From Strigamia acuminata (Eukaryota > Arthropoda > Chilopoda > Geophilomorpha > Linotaeniidae), in the NCBI GenBank assembly GCA_949358305.1, contig OX442317.1, forward strand, positions 12,158,186-12,222,185: a stretch of DNA of 64,000 bases, in the 5' to 3' direction. The position numbers and the translations under genes are program-made. This document shows, in pieces, positions 10,635 to 25,600 of this stretch. Under the pieces are notes generated by a model that saw only the letters and a program-made list of their open reading frames with translations, was not told the origin of the DNA and searched no databases. Positions within the stretch are counted from its first letter, which is position 1, and each line of letters starts with the position of its first letter.

Positions 10635-13600
10635 ACTTAGCACAAACACCAGAAGACCAATGTCTCTGAATGTTCTGAAATAGTGTTTAAACTTTAGTAG
10701 AAAGCTTTAATGTAAGTTTTAGCAACATCCAAGCAATGATTTGAAAGAATAAACTTTTGATCTCATTTGACATCACAGTTGACTTAGCACAAACATCACA
10801 AGACCAATGTCTCTGAATGTTCTGAAATAGTGTTTAAACCTTAGTAGAAGGCTTCAATGTAAGTTTTAGCAACATCCAAGCAATGATTTGGAAGAATAAA
10901 CTTTTGATCCCATTTGACATCACAGTTGACTTAGCACAAACATCACAAGACCAATGTTTCTGAATGTTCTGAAATAGTGTTTAAACCTTAGTAGAAAGCT
11001 TCAATGTAAGTTTTAGCAACATCCAAGCAATAATTTGAAAGAATAAACTTTTGATCTCATTTGACGTCACAGTTGACTTAGCACAAACACCACAAACCAA
11101 TGTCTCTGAATGTTCTGAAATAGTGTTTAAACCTTAGTAGAAGGCTTCAATGTAAGTTTTAGCAACATCCAAGAAATGATTTGGGAGAATAGACTTTTGA
11201 TCTCATCACAGTTGACTTAGCACAAACACCACAAGACCAATGTCTCTGAATGTTTAGAAATAGTGTTTAAACCTTAGTAGAAGGCTTCAATGTAAGTGTT
11301 AGCAACATCCAAGCAATAATTTGAAAGAATAAACTTTTGATCTCATTTGACATCACAGTTGACTTAGCACAAACACCACAAACCAATGTCTCTGAATGTT
11401 CTGAAATAGTGTTTAAACCTTAGTAGAAGGCTTCAATGTAAGTTTTAGCAACATCCAAGCAATGATTTGGGAGAATAGACTTTTGATCTCATCACAGTTG
11501 ACTTAGCACAAACATCACAAGACCAATGTCTCTGAATGTTTTGAAATAGTGTTTAAACCTTAGTAAAAAGCTTTAATGTAAGTTTTAGCAACATCCAAGC
11601 AATGATTTGAAAGAATAAACTTTTGATCTTATTTGACATCACAGTTGACTTAGCACAAACATCACAAGACCAATGTCTCTGAATGTTCTGAAATAGTGTT
11701 TAAACCTTAGTAGAAGGCTTCAATGTAAGTTTTAGCAACATCCAAGCAATGATTTGGAAGAATAAACTTTTGATCCCATTTGACATCACAGTTGACTTAG
11801 CACAAACATCACAAGACCAATGTTTCTGAATGTTCTGAAATAGTGTTTAAACCTTAGTAGAAGGCTTCAATGTAAGTTTTAGCAACATCCAAGCAATGAT
11901 TTGGAAGAATAAACTTTTGATCCCATTTGACATCACAGTTGACTTAGCACAAACACCACAAGACCAATGTCTCTGAATGTTTAGAAATAGTGTTTAAACC
12001 TTAGTAGAAGGCTTCAATGTAAGTGTTAGCAACATCCAAGCAATAATTTGAAAGAATAAACTTTTGATCTCATTTGACATCACAGTTGACTTAGCACAAA
12101 CACTACAAACCAATGTCTCTGAATGTTCTGAAATAGTGTTTAAACCTTAGTAGAAGGCTTCAATGTAAGTTTTAGCAACATCCAAGCAATGATTTGGGAG
12201 AATAGACTTTTGATCTCATCACAGTTGACTTAGCACAAACATCACAAGACCAATGTCTCTGAATGTTTTGAAATAGTGTTTAAACCTTAGTAGAAAGCTT
12301 TAATGTAAGTTTTAGCAACATCCAAGCAATAATTTGGGAGAATAGACTTTTGATCTCATCACAGTTGACTTAGCACAAACATCACAAGACCAATGTCTCT
12401 GAATGTTTTGAAATAGTGTTTAAACCTTAGTAGAAAGCTTTAATGTAAGTTTTAGCAACATCCAAGCAATGATTTGGGAGAATAGACTTTTGATCTCATC
12501 ACAGTTGACTTAGCACAAACATCACAAGACCAATGTCTCTGAATGTTCTGAAATAGTGTTTAAACCTTAGTAGAAAGCTTTAATGTAAGTTTTAGCAACA
12601 TCCAAGAAATGATTTGGGAAAATAGACTTTTGATCTCATCATAGTTGACTTAGCACAAACACCACAAGACCAATGTCTCTAAATGTTCTGAAATAGTGTT
12701 TAAACCTTAGTAGACGGCTTCAATGTAAGTTTTAGCAACATCCAAGCAATGATTTGGGAGAATAGACTTTTGATCTCATCACAGTTGACTTAGCACAAAC
12801 ACCACAAGACCAATGTCTCTGAATGTTCTGAAATAGTGTTTAAACTTTAGTAGAAAGCTTTAATGTAAGTTTTAGCAACATCCAAGCAATGATTTGAAAG
12901 AATAAACTTTTGATCTCATTTGACATCACAGTTGACTTAGCACAAACATCACAAGACCAATGTCTCTGAATGTTCTGAAATAGTGTTTAAACCTTAGTAG
13001 AAGGCTTCAATGTAAGTTTTAGCAACATCCAAGCAATGATTTGGAAGAATAAACTTTTGATCCCATTTGACATCACAGTTGACTTAGCACAAACATCACA
13101 AGACCAATGTTTCTGAATGTTCTGAAATAGTGTTTAAACCTTAGTAGAAAGCTTCAATGTAAGTTTTAGCAACATCCAAGCAATAATTTGAAAGAATAAA
13201 CTTTTGATCTCATTTGACGTCACAGTTGACTTAGCACAAACACCACAAGATCAATGTCTCTGAATGTTTAGAAATAGTGTTTAAACCTTAGTAGAAGGCT
13301 TCAATGTAAGTGTTAGCAACATCCAAGCAATAATTTGAAAGAATAAACTTTTGATCTCATTTGACATCACAGTTGACTTAGCACAAACACCACAAACCAA
13401 TGTCTCTGAATGTTCTGAAATAGTGTTTAAACCTTAGTAGAAGGCTTCAATGTAAGTTTTAGCAACATCCAAGCAATGATTTGGGAGAATAGACTTTTGA
13501 TCTCATCACAGTTGACTTAGCACAAACACCACAAGACCAATGTCTCTGAATGTTTAGAAATAGTGTTTAAACCTTAGTAGAAGGCTTCAATGTAAGTGTT

Positions 13601-16600
13601 AGCAACATCCAAGCAATAATTTGAAAGAATAAACTTTTGATCTCATTTGACATCACAGTTGACTTAGCACAAACACCACAAACCAATGTCTCTGAATGTT
13701 CTGAAATAGTGTTTAAACCTTAGTAGAAGGCTTCAATGTAAGTTTTAGCAACATCCAAGCAATGATTTGGGAGAATAGACTTTTGATCTCATCACAGTTG
13801 ACTTAGCACAAACATCACAAGACCAATGTCTCTGAATGTTTTGAAATAGTGTTTAAACCTTAGTAAAAAGCTTTAATGTAAGTTTTAGCAACATCCAAGC
13901 AATGATTTGGGAGAATAGACTTTTGATCTCATCACAGTTGACTTAGCACAAACACCACAAGACCAATGTCTCTAAATGTTCTGAAATAGTGTTTAAACCT
14001 TAGTAGACGGCTTCAATGTAAGTTTTAGCAACATCCAAGCAATGATTTGGGAGAATAGACTTTTGATCTCATCACAGTTGACTTAGCACAAACACCACAA
14101 GACCAATGTCTCTGAATGTTCTGAAATAGTGTTTAAACCTTAGTAGAAGGCTTCAATGTAAGTTTTAGCAACATCCAAGCAATGATTTGGAAGAATAAAC
14201 TTTTGATCCCATTTGACATCACAGTTGACTTAGCACAAACATCACAAGACCAATGTTTCTGAATGTTCTGAAATAGTGTTTAAACCTTAGTAGAAAGCTT
14301 CAATGTAAGTTTTAGCAACATCCAAGCAATAATTTGAAAGAATAAACTTTTGATCTCATTTGACGTCACAGTTGACTTAGCACAAACACCACAAGACCAA
14401 TGTGTCTGAATGTTCTGAAATAGTGTTTAAACCTTAGTAGAAGGCTTCAATGTAAGTTTTAGCAACATCCAAGCAATGATTTTGGAGAATAGACTTTTGA
14501 TCTCATCACAGTTGACTTAGCACAAACATCACAAGACCAATGTCTCTGAATGTTCTGAAATAGTGTTTAAACCTTAGTAGAAGGCTTTAATGTAAGTTTT
14601 AGCAACATCCAAGCAATGATTTGAAAGAATAAACTTTTGATCTCATTTGACATCACAGTTGACTTAGCACAAACATCACAAGACCAATGTCTCTGAATGT
14701 TCTGAAATAGTGTTTAAACCTTAGTAGAAGGCTTCAATGTAAGTTTTAGCAACATCCAAGCAATGATTTGGAAGAATAAACTTTTGATCCCATTTGACAT
14801 CACAGTTGACTTAGCACAAACACCACAAACCAATATCTTTGAATGTTCTGAAATAGTGTTTAAACCTTAGTAGAAGGCTTCAATGTAAGTTTTAGCAACA
14901 TCCAAGCAATGATTTGGGAGAATAGACTTTTGATCTCATCACAGTTGACTTAGCACAAACATCACAAGACCAATGTCTCTGAATGTTTTGAAATAGTGTT
15001 TAAACCTTAGTAGAAAGCTTTAATGTAAGTTTTAGCAACATCCAAGCAATGATTTGGGAGAATAGACTTTTGATCTCATCACAGTTGACTTAGCACAAAC
15101 ATCACAAGACCAATGTCTCTGAATGTTCTGAAATAGTGTTTAAACTTTAGTAGAAAGCTTTAATGTAAGTTTTAGCAACATCCAAGCAATGATTTGAAAG
15201 AATAAACTTTTGATCTCATTTGACATCACAGTTGACTTAGCACAAACATCACAAGACCAATGTCTCTGAATGTTCTGAAATAGTGTTTAAACCTTAGTAG
15301 AAGGCTTCAATGTAAGTTTTAGCAACATCCAAGCAATGATTTGGAAGAATAAACTTTTGATCCCATTTGACATCACAGTTGACTTAGCACAAACATCACA
15401 AGACCAATGTTTCTGAATGTTCTGAAATAGTGTTTAAACCTTAGTAGAAAGCTTCAATGTAAGTTTTAGCAACATCCAAGCAATAATTTGAAAGAATAAA
15501 CTTTTGATCTCATTTGACGTCACAGTTGACTTAGCACAAACACCACAAGATCAATGTCTCTGAATGTTTAGAAATAGTGTTTAAACCTTAGTAGAAGGCT
15601 TCAATGTAAGTGTTAGCAACATCCAAGCAATAATTTGAAAGAATAAACTTTTGATCTCATTTGACATCACAGTTGACTTAGCACAAACACCACAAACCAA
15701 TGTCTCTGAATGTTCTGAAATAGTGTTTAAACCTTAGTAGAAGGCTTCAATGTAAGTTTTAGCAACATCCAAGCAATGATTTGGGAGAATAGACTTTTGA
15801 TCTCATCACAGTTGACTTAGCACAAACATCACAAGACCAATGTCTCTGAATGTTTTGAAATAGTGTTTAAACCTTAGTAAAAAGCTTTAATGTAAGTTTT
15901 AGCAACATCCAAGCAATGATTTGGGAGAATAGACTTTTGATCTCATCACAGTTGACTTAGCACAAACACCACAAGACCAATGTCTCTAAATGTTCTGAAA
16001 TAGTGTTTAAACCTTAGTAGACGGCTTCAATGTAAGTTTTAGCAACATCCAAGCAATGATTTGGGAGAATAGACTTTTGATCTCATCACAGTTGACTTAG
16101 CACAAACACCACAAGACCAATGTCTCTGAATGTTCTGAAATAGTGTTTAAACCTTAGTAGAAGGCTTCAATGTAAGTTTTAGCAACATCCAAGCAATGAT
16201 TTGGAAGAATAAACTTTTGATCCCATTTGACATCACAGTTGACTTAGCACAAACATCACAAGACCAATGTTTCTGAATGTTCTGAAATAGTGTTTAAACC
16301 TTAGTAGAAAGCTTCAATGTAAGTTTTAGCAACATCCAAGCAATAATTTGAAAGAATAAACTTTTGATCTCATTTGACGTCACAGTTGACTTAGCACAAA
16401 CACCACAAGACCAATGTGTCTGAATGTTCTGAAATAGTGTTTAAACCTTAGTAGAAGGCTTCAATGTAAGTTTTAGCAACATCCAAGCAATGATTTTGGA
16501 GAATAGACTTTTGATCTCATCACAGTTGACTTAGCACAAACATCACAAGACCAATGTCTCTGAATGTTCTGAAATAGTGTTTAAACCTTAGTAGAAGGCT

Positions 16601-19600
16601 TTAATGTAAGTTTTAGCAACATCCAAGCAATGATTTGAAAGAATAAACTTTTGATCTCATTTGACATCACAGTTGACTTAGCACAAACATCACAAGACCA
16701 ATGTCTCTGAATGTTCTGAAATAGTGTTTAAACCTTAGTAGAAGGCTTCAATGTAAGTTTTAGCAACATCCAAGCAATGATTTGGAAGAATAAACTTTTG
16801 ATCCCATTTGACATCACAGTTGACTTAGCACAAACACCACAAACCAATGTCTCTGAATGTTCTGAAATAGTGTTTAAACCTTAGTAGAAGGCTTCAATGT
16901 AAGTTTTAGCAACATCCAAGCAATGATTTGGGAGAATAGACTTTTGATCTCATCACAGTTGACTTAGCACAAACATCACAAGACCAATGTCTCTGAATGT
17001 TTTGAAATAGTGTTTAAACCTTAGTAGAAAGCTTTAATGTAAGTTTTAGCAACATCCAAGCAATGATTTGGGAGAATAGACTTTTGATCTCATCACAGTT
17101 GACTTAGCACAAACACCACAAGACCAATGTCTCTAAATGTTCTGAAATAGTGTTTAAACCTTAGTAGACGGCTTCAATGTAAGTTTTAGCAACATCCAAG
17201 CAATGATTTGGGAGAATAGACTTTTGATCTCATCACAGTTGACTTAGCACAAACACCACAAGACCAATGTCTCTGAATGTTCTGAAATAGTGTTTAAACC
17301 TTAGTAGAAGGCTTCAATGTAAGTTTTAGCAACATCCAAGCAATGATTTGGAAGAATAAACTTTTGATCCCATTTGACATCACAGTTGACTTAGCACAAA
17401 CATCACAAGACCAATGTTTCTGAATGTTCTGAAATAGTGTTTAAACCTTAGTAGAAAGCTTCAATGTAAGTTTTAGCAACATCCAAGCAATAATTTGAAA
17501 GAATAAACTTTTGATCTCATTTGACGTCACAGTTGACTTAGCACAAACACCACAAGACCAATGTGTCTGAATGTTCTGAAATAGTGTTTAAACCTTAGTA
17601 GAAGGCTTCAATGTAAGTTTTAGCAACATCCAAGCAATGATTTTGGAGAATAGACTTTTGATCTCATCACAGTTGACTTAGCACAAACATCACAAGACCA
17701 ATGTCTCTGAATGTTCTGAAATAGTGTTTAAACCTTAGTAGAAGGCTTTAATGTAAGTTTTAGCAACATCCAAGCAATGATTTGAAAGAATAAACTTTTG
17801 ATCTCATTTGACATCACAGTTGACTTAGCACAAACATCACAAGACCAATGTCTCTGAATGTTCTGAAATAGTGTTTAAACCTTAGTAGAAGGCTTCAATG
17901 TAAGTTTTAGCAACATCCAAGCAATGATTTGGAAGAATAAACTTTTGATCCCATTTGACATCACAGTTGACTTAGCACAAACACCACAAACCAATGTCTC
18001 TGAATGTTCTGAAATAGTGTTTAAACCTTAGTAGAAGGCTTCAATGTAAGTTTTAGCAACATCCAAGCAATGATTTGGGAGAATAGACTTTTGATCTCAT
18101 CACAGTTGACTTAGCACAAACATCACAAGACCAATGTCTCTGAATGTTTTGAAATAGTGTTTAAACCTTAGTAGAAAGCTTTAATGTAAGTTTTAGCAAC
18201 ATCCAAGCAATGATTTGGGAGAATAGACTTTTGATCTCATCACAGTTGACTTAGCACAAACATCACAAGACCAATGTCTCTGAATGTTCTGAAATAGTGT
18301 TTAAACCTTAGTAGAAAGCTTTAATGTAAGTTTTAGCAACATCCAAGAAATGATTTGGGAAAATAGACTTTTGATCTCATCACAGTTGACTTAGCACAAA
18401 CACCACAAGACCAATGTCTCTAAATGTTCTGAAATAGTGTTTAAACCTTAGTAGACGGCTTCAATATAAGTTTTAGCAACATCCAAGCAATGATTTGGGA
18501 GAATAGACTTTTGATCTCATCACAGTTGACTTAGCACAAACACCACAAGACCAATGTCTCTGAATGTTCTGAAATAGTGTTTAAACTTTAGTAGAAAGCT
18601 TTAATGTAAGTTTTAGCAACATCCAAGCAATGATTTGAAAGAATAAACTTTTGATCTCATTTGACATCACAGTTGACTTAGCACAAACATCACAAGACCA
18701 ATGTCTCTGAATGTTCTGAAATAGTGTTTAAACTTTAGTAGAAGGCTTCAATGTAAGTTTTAGCAACATCCAAGCAATGATTTGGAAGAATAAACTTTTG
18801 ATCTCATTTGACATCACAGTTGACTTAGCACAAACACCACAAACCAATGTCTCTGAATGTTCTGAAATAGTGTTTAAACCTTAGTAGAAGGCTTCAATGT
18901 AAGTTTTAGCAACATCCAAGCAATGATTTGGGAGAATAGACTTTTGATCTCATCACAGTTGACTTAGCACAAACACCACAAGACCAATGTCTCTGAATGT
19001 TTAGAAATAGTGTTTAAACCTTAGTAGAAGGCTTCAATGTAAGTGTTAGCAACATCCAAGCAATAATTTGAAAGAATAAACTTTTGATCTCATTTGACAT
19101 CACAGTTGACTTAGCACAAACACCACAAACCAATGTCTCTGAATGTTCTGAAATAGTGTTTAAACCTTAGTAGAAGGCTTCAATGTAAGTTTTAGCAACA
19201 TCCAAGCAATGATTTGGGAGAATAGACTTTTGATCTCATCACAGTTGACTTAGCACAAACACCACAAGACCAATGTCTCTAAATGTTCTGAAATAGTGTT
19301 TAAACCTTAGTAGACGGCTTCAATGTAAGTTTTAGCAACATCCAAGCAATGATTTGGGAGAATAGACTTTTGATCTCATCACAGTTGACTTAGCACAAAC
19401 ACCACAAGACCAATGTCTCTGAATGTTCTGAAATAGTGTTTAAACTTTAGTAGAAAGCTTTAATGTAAGTTTTAGCAACATCCAAGCAATGATTTGAAAG
19501 AATAAACTTTTGATCTCATTTGACATCACAGTTGACTTAGCACAAACATCACAAGACCAATGTCTCTGAATGTTCTGAAATAGTGTTTAAACCTTAGTAG

Positions 19601-22600
19601 AAGGCTTCAATGTAAGTTTTAGCAACATCCAAGCAATGATTTGGAAGAATAAACTTTTGATCCCATTTGACATCACAGTTGACTTAGCACAAACATCACA
19701 AGACCAATGTTTCTGAATGTTCTGAAATAGTGTTTAAACCTTAGTAGAAGGCTTCAATGTAAGTTTTAGCAACATCCAAGCAATGATTTGGAAGAATAAA
19801 CTTTTGATCCCATTTGACATCACAGTTGACTTAGCACAAACATCACAAGACCAATGTTTCTGAATGTTCTGAAATAGTGTTTAAACCTTAGTAGAAAGCT
19901 TCAATGTAAGTTTTAGCAACATCCAAGCAATAATTTGAAAGAATAAACTTTTGATCTCATTTGACATCACAGTTGACTTAGCACAAACACCACAAGACCA
20001 ATGTCTCTGAATGTTCTGAAATAGTGTTTAAACCTTAGTAGAAAGCTTTAATGTAAGTTTTAGCAACATCCAAGAAATGATTTGGGAAAATAGACTTTTG
20101 ATCTCATCACAGTTGACTTAGCACAAACACCACAAGACCAATGTCTCTAAATGTTCTGAAATAGTGTTTAAACCTTAGTAGACGGCTTCAATGTAAGTTT
20201 TAGCAACATCCAAGCAATGATTTGGGAGAATAGACTTTTGATCTCATCACAGTTGACTTAGCACAAACACCACAAGACCAATGTCTCTGAATGTTCTGAA
20301 ATAGTGTTTAAACTTTAGTAGAAAGCTTTAATGTAAGTTTTAGCAACATCCAAGCAATGATTTGAAAGAATAAACTTTTGATCTCATTTGACATCACAGT
20401 TGACTTAGCACAAACATCACAAGACCAATGTCTCTGAATGTTCTGAAATAGTGTTTAAACCTTAGTAGAAGGCTTCAATGTAAGTTTTAGCAACATCCAA
20501 GCAATGATTTGGAAGAATAAACTTTTGATCCCATTTGACATCACAGTTGACTTAGCACAAACATCACAAGACCAATGTTTCTGAATGTTCTGAAATAGTG
20601 TTTAAACCTTAGTAGAAGGCTTCAATGTAAGTTTTAGCAACATCCAAGCAATGATTTGGAAGAATAAACTTTTGATCCCATTTGACATCACAGTTGACTT
20701 AGCACAAACATCACAAGACCAATTTTTCTGAATGTTCTGAAATAGTGTTTAAACCTTAGTAGAAAGCTTCAATGTAAGTTTTAGCAACATGTAAGCAATA
20801 ATTTGAAAGAATAAACTTTTGATCTCATTTGACGTCACAGTTGACTTAGCACAAACACCACAAGACCAATGTCTCTGAATGTTTAGAAATAGTGTTTAAA
20901 CCTTAGTAGAAGGCTTCAATGTAAGTGTTAGCAACATCCAAGCAATAATTTGAAAGAATAAACTTTTGATCTCATTTGACATCACAGTTGACTTAGCACA
21001 AACACCACAAACCAATGTCTCTGAATGTTCTGAAATAGTGTTTAAACCTTAGTAGAAGGCTTCAATGTAAGTTTTAGCAACATCCAAGCAATGATTTGGG
21101 AGAATAGACTTTTGATCTCATCACAGTTGACTTAGCACAAACACCACAAGACTAATGTCTCTGAATGTTCTGAAATAGTGTTTAAACCTTAGTAGAAAGC
21201 TTTAATGTAAGTTTTAGCAACATCCAAGAAATGATTTGGGAAAATAGACTTTTGATCTCATCACAGTTGACTTAGCACAAACACCACAAGACCAATGTCT
21301 CTAAATGTTCTGAAATAGTGTTTAAACCTTAGTAGACGGCTTCAATGTAAGTTTTAGCAACATCCAAGCAATGATTTGGGAGAATAGACTTTTGATCTCA
21401 TCACAGTTGACTTAGCACAAACACCACAAGACCAATGTCTCTGAATGTTCTGAAATAGTGTTTAAACTTTAGTAGAAAGCTTTAATGTAAGTTTTAGCAA
21501 CATCCAAGCAATGATTTGAAAGAATAAACTTTTGATCTCATTTGACATCACAGTTGACTTAGCACAAACATCACAAGACCAATGTCTCTGAATGTTCTGA
21601 AATAGTGTTTAAACCTTAGTAGAAGGCTTCAATGTAAGTTTTAGCAACATCCAAGCAATGATTTGGAAGAATAAACTTTTGATCCCATTTGACATCACAG
21701 TTGACTTAGCACAAACATCACAAGACCAATGTTTCTGAATGTTCTGAAATAGTGTTTAAACCTTAGTAGAAGGCTTCAATGTAAGTTTTAGCAACATCCA
21801 AGCAATGATTTGGAAGAATAAACTTTTGATCCCATTTGACATCACAGTTGACTTAGCACAAACATCACAAGACCAATGTTTCTGAATGTTCTGAAATAGT
21901 GTTTAAACCTTAGTAGAAAGCTTCAATGTAAGTTTTAGCAACATCCAAGCAATAATTTGAAAGAATAAACTTTTGATCTCATTTGACGTCACAGTTGACT
22001 TAGCACAAACACCACAAGACCAATGTCTCTGAATGTTCTGAAATAGTGTTTAAACCTTAGTAGAAAGCTTTAATGTAAGTTTTAGCAACATCCAAGAAAT
22101 GATTTGGGAAAATAGACTTTTGATCTCATCACAGTTGACTTAGCACAAACACCACAAGACCAATGTCTCTAAATGTTCTGAAATAGTGTTTAAACCTTAG
22201 TAGACGGCTTCAATGTAAGTTTTAGCAACATCCAAGCAATGATTTGGGAGAATAGACTTTTGATCTCATCACAGTTGACTTAGCAGTAACACCACAAGAC
22301 CAATGTCTCTGAATGTTCTGAAATAGTGTTTAAACTTTAGTAGAAAGCTTTAATGTAAGTTTTAGCAACATCCAAGCAATGATTTGAAAGAATAAACTTT
22401 TGATCTCATTTGACATCACAGTTGACTTAGCACAAACATCACAAGACCAATGTCTCTGAATGTTCTGAAATAGTGTTTAAACCTTAGTAGAAGGCTTCAA
22501 TGTAAGTTTTAGCAACATCCAAGCAATGATTTGGAAGAATAAACTTTTGATCCCATTTGACATCACAGTTGACTTAGCACAAACATCACAAGACCAATGT

Positions 22601-25600
22601 TTCTGAATGTTCTGAAATAGTGTTTAAACCTTAGTAGAAGGCTTCAATGTAAGTTTTAGCAACATCCAAGCAATGATTTGGAAGAATAAACTTTTGATCC
22701 CATTTGACATCACAGTTGACTTAGCACAAACATCACAAGACCAATGTTTCTGAATGTTCTGAAATAGTGTTTAAACCTTAGTAGAAAGCTTCAGTGTAAG
22801 TTTTAGCAACATGTAAGCAATAATTTGAAAGAATAAACTTTTGATCTCATTTGACGTCACAGTTGACTTAGCACAAACACCACAAGACCAATGTCTCTGA
22901 ATGTTTAGAAATAGTGTTTAAACCTTAGTAGAAGGCTTCAATGTAAGTGTTAGCAACATCCAAGCAATAATTTGAAAGAATAAACTTTTGATCTCATTTG
23001 ACATCACAGTTGACTTAGCACAAACACCACAAACCAATGTCTCTGAATGTTCTGAAATAGTGTTTAAACCTTAGTAGACGGCTTCAATGTAAGTTTTAGC
23101 AACATCCAAGCAATGATTTGGGAGAATAGACTTTTGATCTCATCACAGTTGACTTAGCACAAACACCACAAGACCAATGTCTCTGAATGTTCTGAAATAG
23201 TGTTTAAACCTTAGTAGAAGGCTTCAATGTAAGTTTTAGCAACATCCAAGCAATGATTTGGAAGAATAAACTTTTGATCCCATTTGACATCACAGTTGAC
23301 TTAGCACAAACATCACAAGACCAATGTCTCTGAATGTTCTGAAATAGTGTTTAAACCTTAGTAGAAGGCTTCAATGTAAGTTTTAGCAACATCCAAGCAA
23401 TGATTTGGAAGAATAAACTTTTGATCCCATTTGACATCACAGTTGACTTAGCACAAACACCACAAACCAATGTCTCTGAATGTTCTGAAATAGTGTTTAA
23501 ACCTTAGTAGAAGGCTTCAATGTAAGTTTTAGCAACATCCAAGCAATGATTTGGGAGAATAGACTTTTGATCTCATCACAGTTGACTTAGCACAAACATC
23601 ACAAGACCAATGTCTCTGAATGTTTTGAAATAGTGTTTAAACCTTAGTAGAAAGCTTTAATGTAAGTTTTAGCAACATCCAAGCAATGATTTGGGAGAAT
23701 AGACTTTTGATCTCATCACAGTTGACTTAGCACAAACATCACAAGACCAATGTCTCTGAATGTTCTGAAATAGTGTTTAAACCTTAGTAGAAAGCTTTAA
23801 TGTAAGTTTTAGCAACATCCAAGAAACGATTTGGGAAAATAGACTTTTGATCTCATCACAGTTGACTTAGCACAAACACCACAAGACCAATGTCTCTAAA
23901 TGTTCTGAAATAGTGTTTAAACCTTAGTAGACGGCTTCAATGTAAGTTTTAGCAACATCCAAGCAATGATTTGGGAGAATAGACTTTTGATCTCATCACA
24001 GTTGACTTAGCACAAACACCACAAGACCAATGTCTCTGAATGTTCTGAAATAGTGTTTAAACTTTAGTAGAAAGCTTTAATGTAAGTTTTAGCAACATCC
24101 AAGCAATGATTTGAAAGAATAAACTTTTGATCTCATTTGACATCACAGTTGACTTAGCACAAACATCACAAGACCAATGTCTCTGAATGTTCTGAAATAG
24201 TGTTTAAACTTTAGTAGAAGGCTTCAATGTAAGTTTTAGCAACATCCAAGCAATGATTTGGAAGAATAAACTTTTGATCTCATTTGACATCACAGTTGAC
24301 TTAGCACAAACACCACAAACCAATGTCTCTGAATGTTCTGAAATAGTGTTTAAACCTTAGTAGAAGGCTTCAATGTAAGTTTTAGCAACATCCAAGCAAT
24401 GATTTGGGAGAATAGACTTTTGATCTCATCACAGTTGACTTAGCACAAACACCACAAGACCAATGTCTCTGAATGTTTAGAAATAGTGTTTAAACCTTAG
24501 TAGAAGGCTTCAATGTAAGTGTTAGCAACATCCAAGCAATAATTTGAAAGAATAAACTTTTGATCTCATTTGACATCACAGTTGACTTAGCACAAACACC
24601 ACAAACCAATGTCTCTGAATGTTCTGAAATAGTGTTTAAACCTTAGTAGAAGGCTTCAATGTAAGTTTTAGCAACATCCAAGCAATGATTTGGGAGAATA
24701 GACTTTTGATCTCATCACAGTTGACTTAGCACAAACACCACAAGACCAATGTCTCTGAATGTTTAGAAATAGTGTTTAAACCTTAGTAGAAGGCTTCAAT
24801 GTAAGTGTTAGCAACATCCAAGCAATAATTTGAAAGAATAAACTTTTGATCTCATTTGACATCACAGTTGACTTAGCACAAACACCACAAACCAATGTCT
24901 CTGAATGTTCTGAAATAGTGTTTAAACCTTAGTAGAAGGCTTCAATGTAAGTTTTAGCAACATCCAAGCAATGATTTGGGAGAATAGACTTTTGATCTCA
25001 TCACAGTTGACTTAGCACAAACACCACAAGACCAATGTCTCTAAATGTTCTGAAATAGTGTTTAAACTTTAGTAGAAGGCTTCAATGTAAGTTTTAGCAA
25101 CATCCAAGCAATGATTTGGAAGAATAAACTTTTGATCTCATTTGACATCACAGTTGACTTAGCACAAACACCACAAACCAATGTCTCTGAATGTTCTGAA
25201 ATAGTGTTTAAACCTTAGTAGAAGGCTTCAATGTAAGTTTTAGCAACATCCAAGCAATGATTTGGGAGAATAGACTTTTGATCTCATCACAGTTGACTTA
25301 GCACAAACACCACAAGACCAATGTCTCTGAATGTTTAGAAATAGTGTTTAAACCTTAGTAGAAGGCTTCAATGTAAGTGTTAGCAACATCCAAGCAATAA
25401 TTTGAAAGAATAAACTTTTGATCTCATTTGACATCACAGTTGACTTAGCACAAACACCACAAACCAATGTCTCTGAATGTTCTGAAATAGTGTTTAAACC
25501 TTAGTAGAAGGCTTCAATGTAAGTTTTAGCAACATCCAAGCAATGATTTGGGAGAATAGACTTTTGATCTCATCACAGTTGACTTAGCACAAACACCACA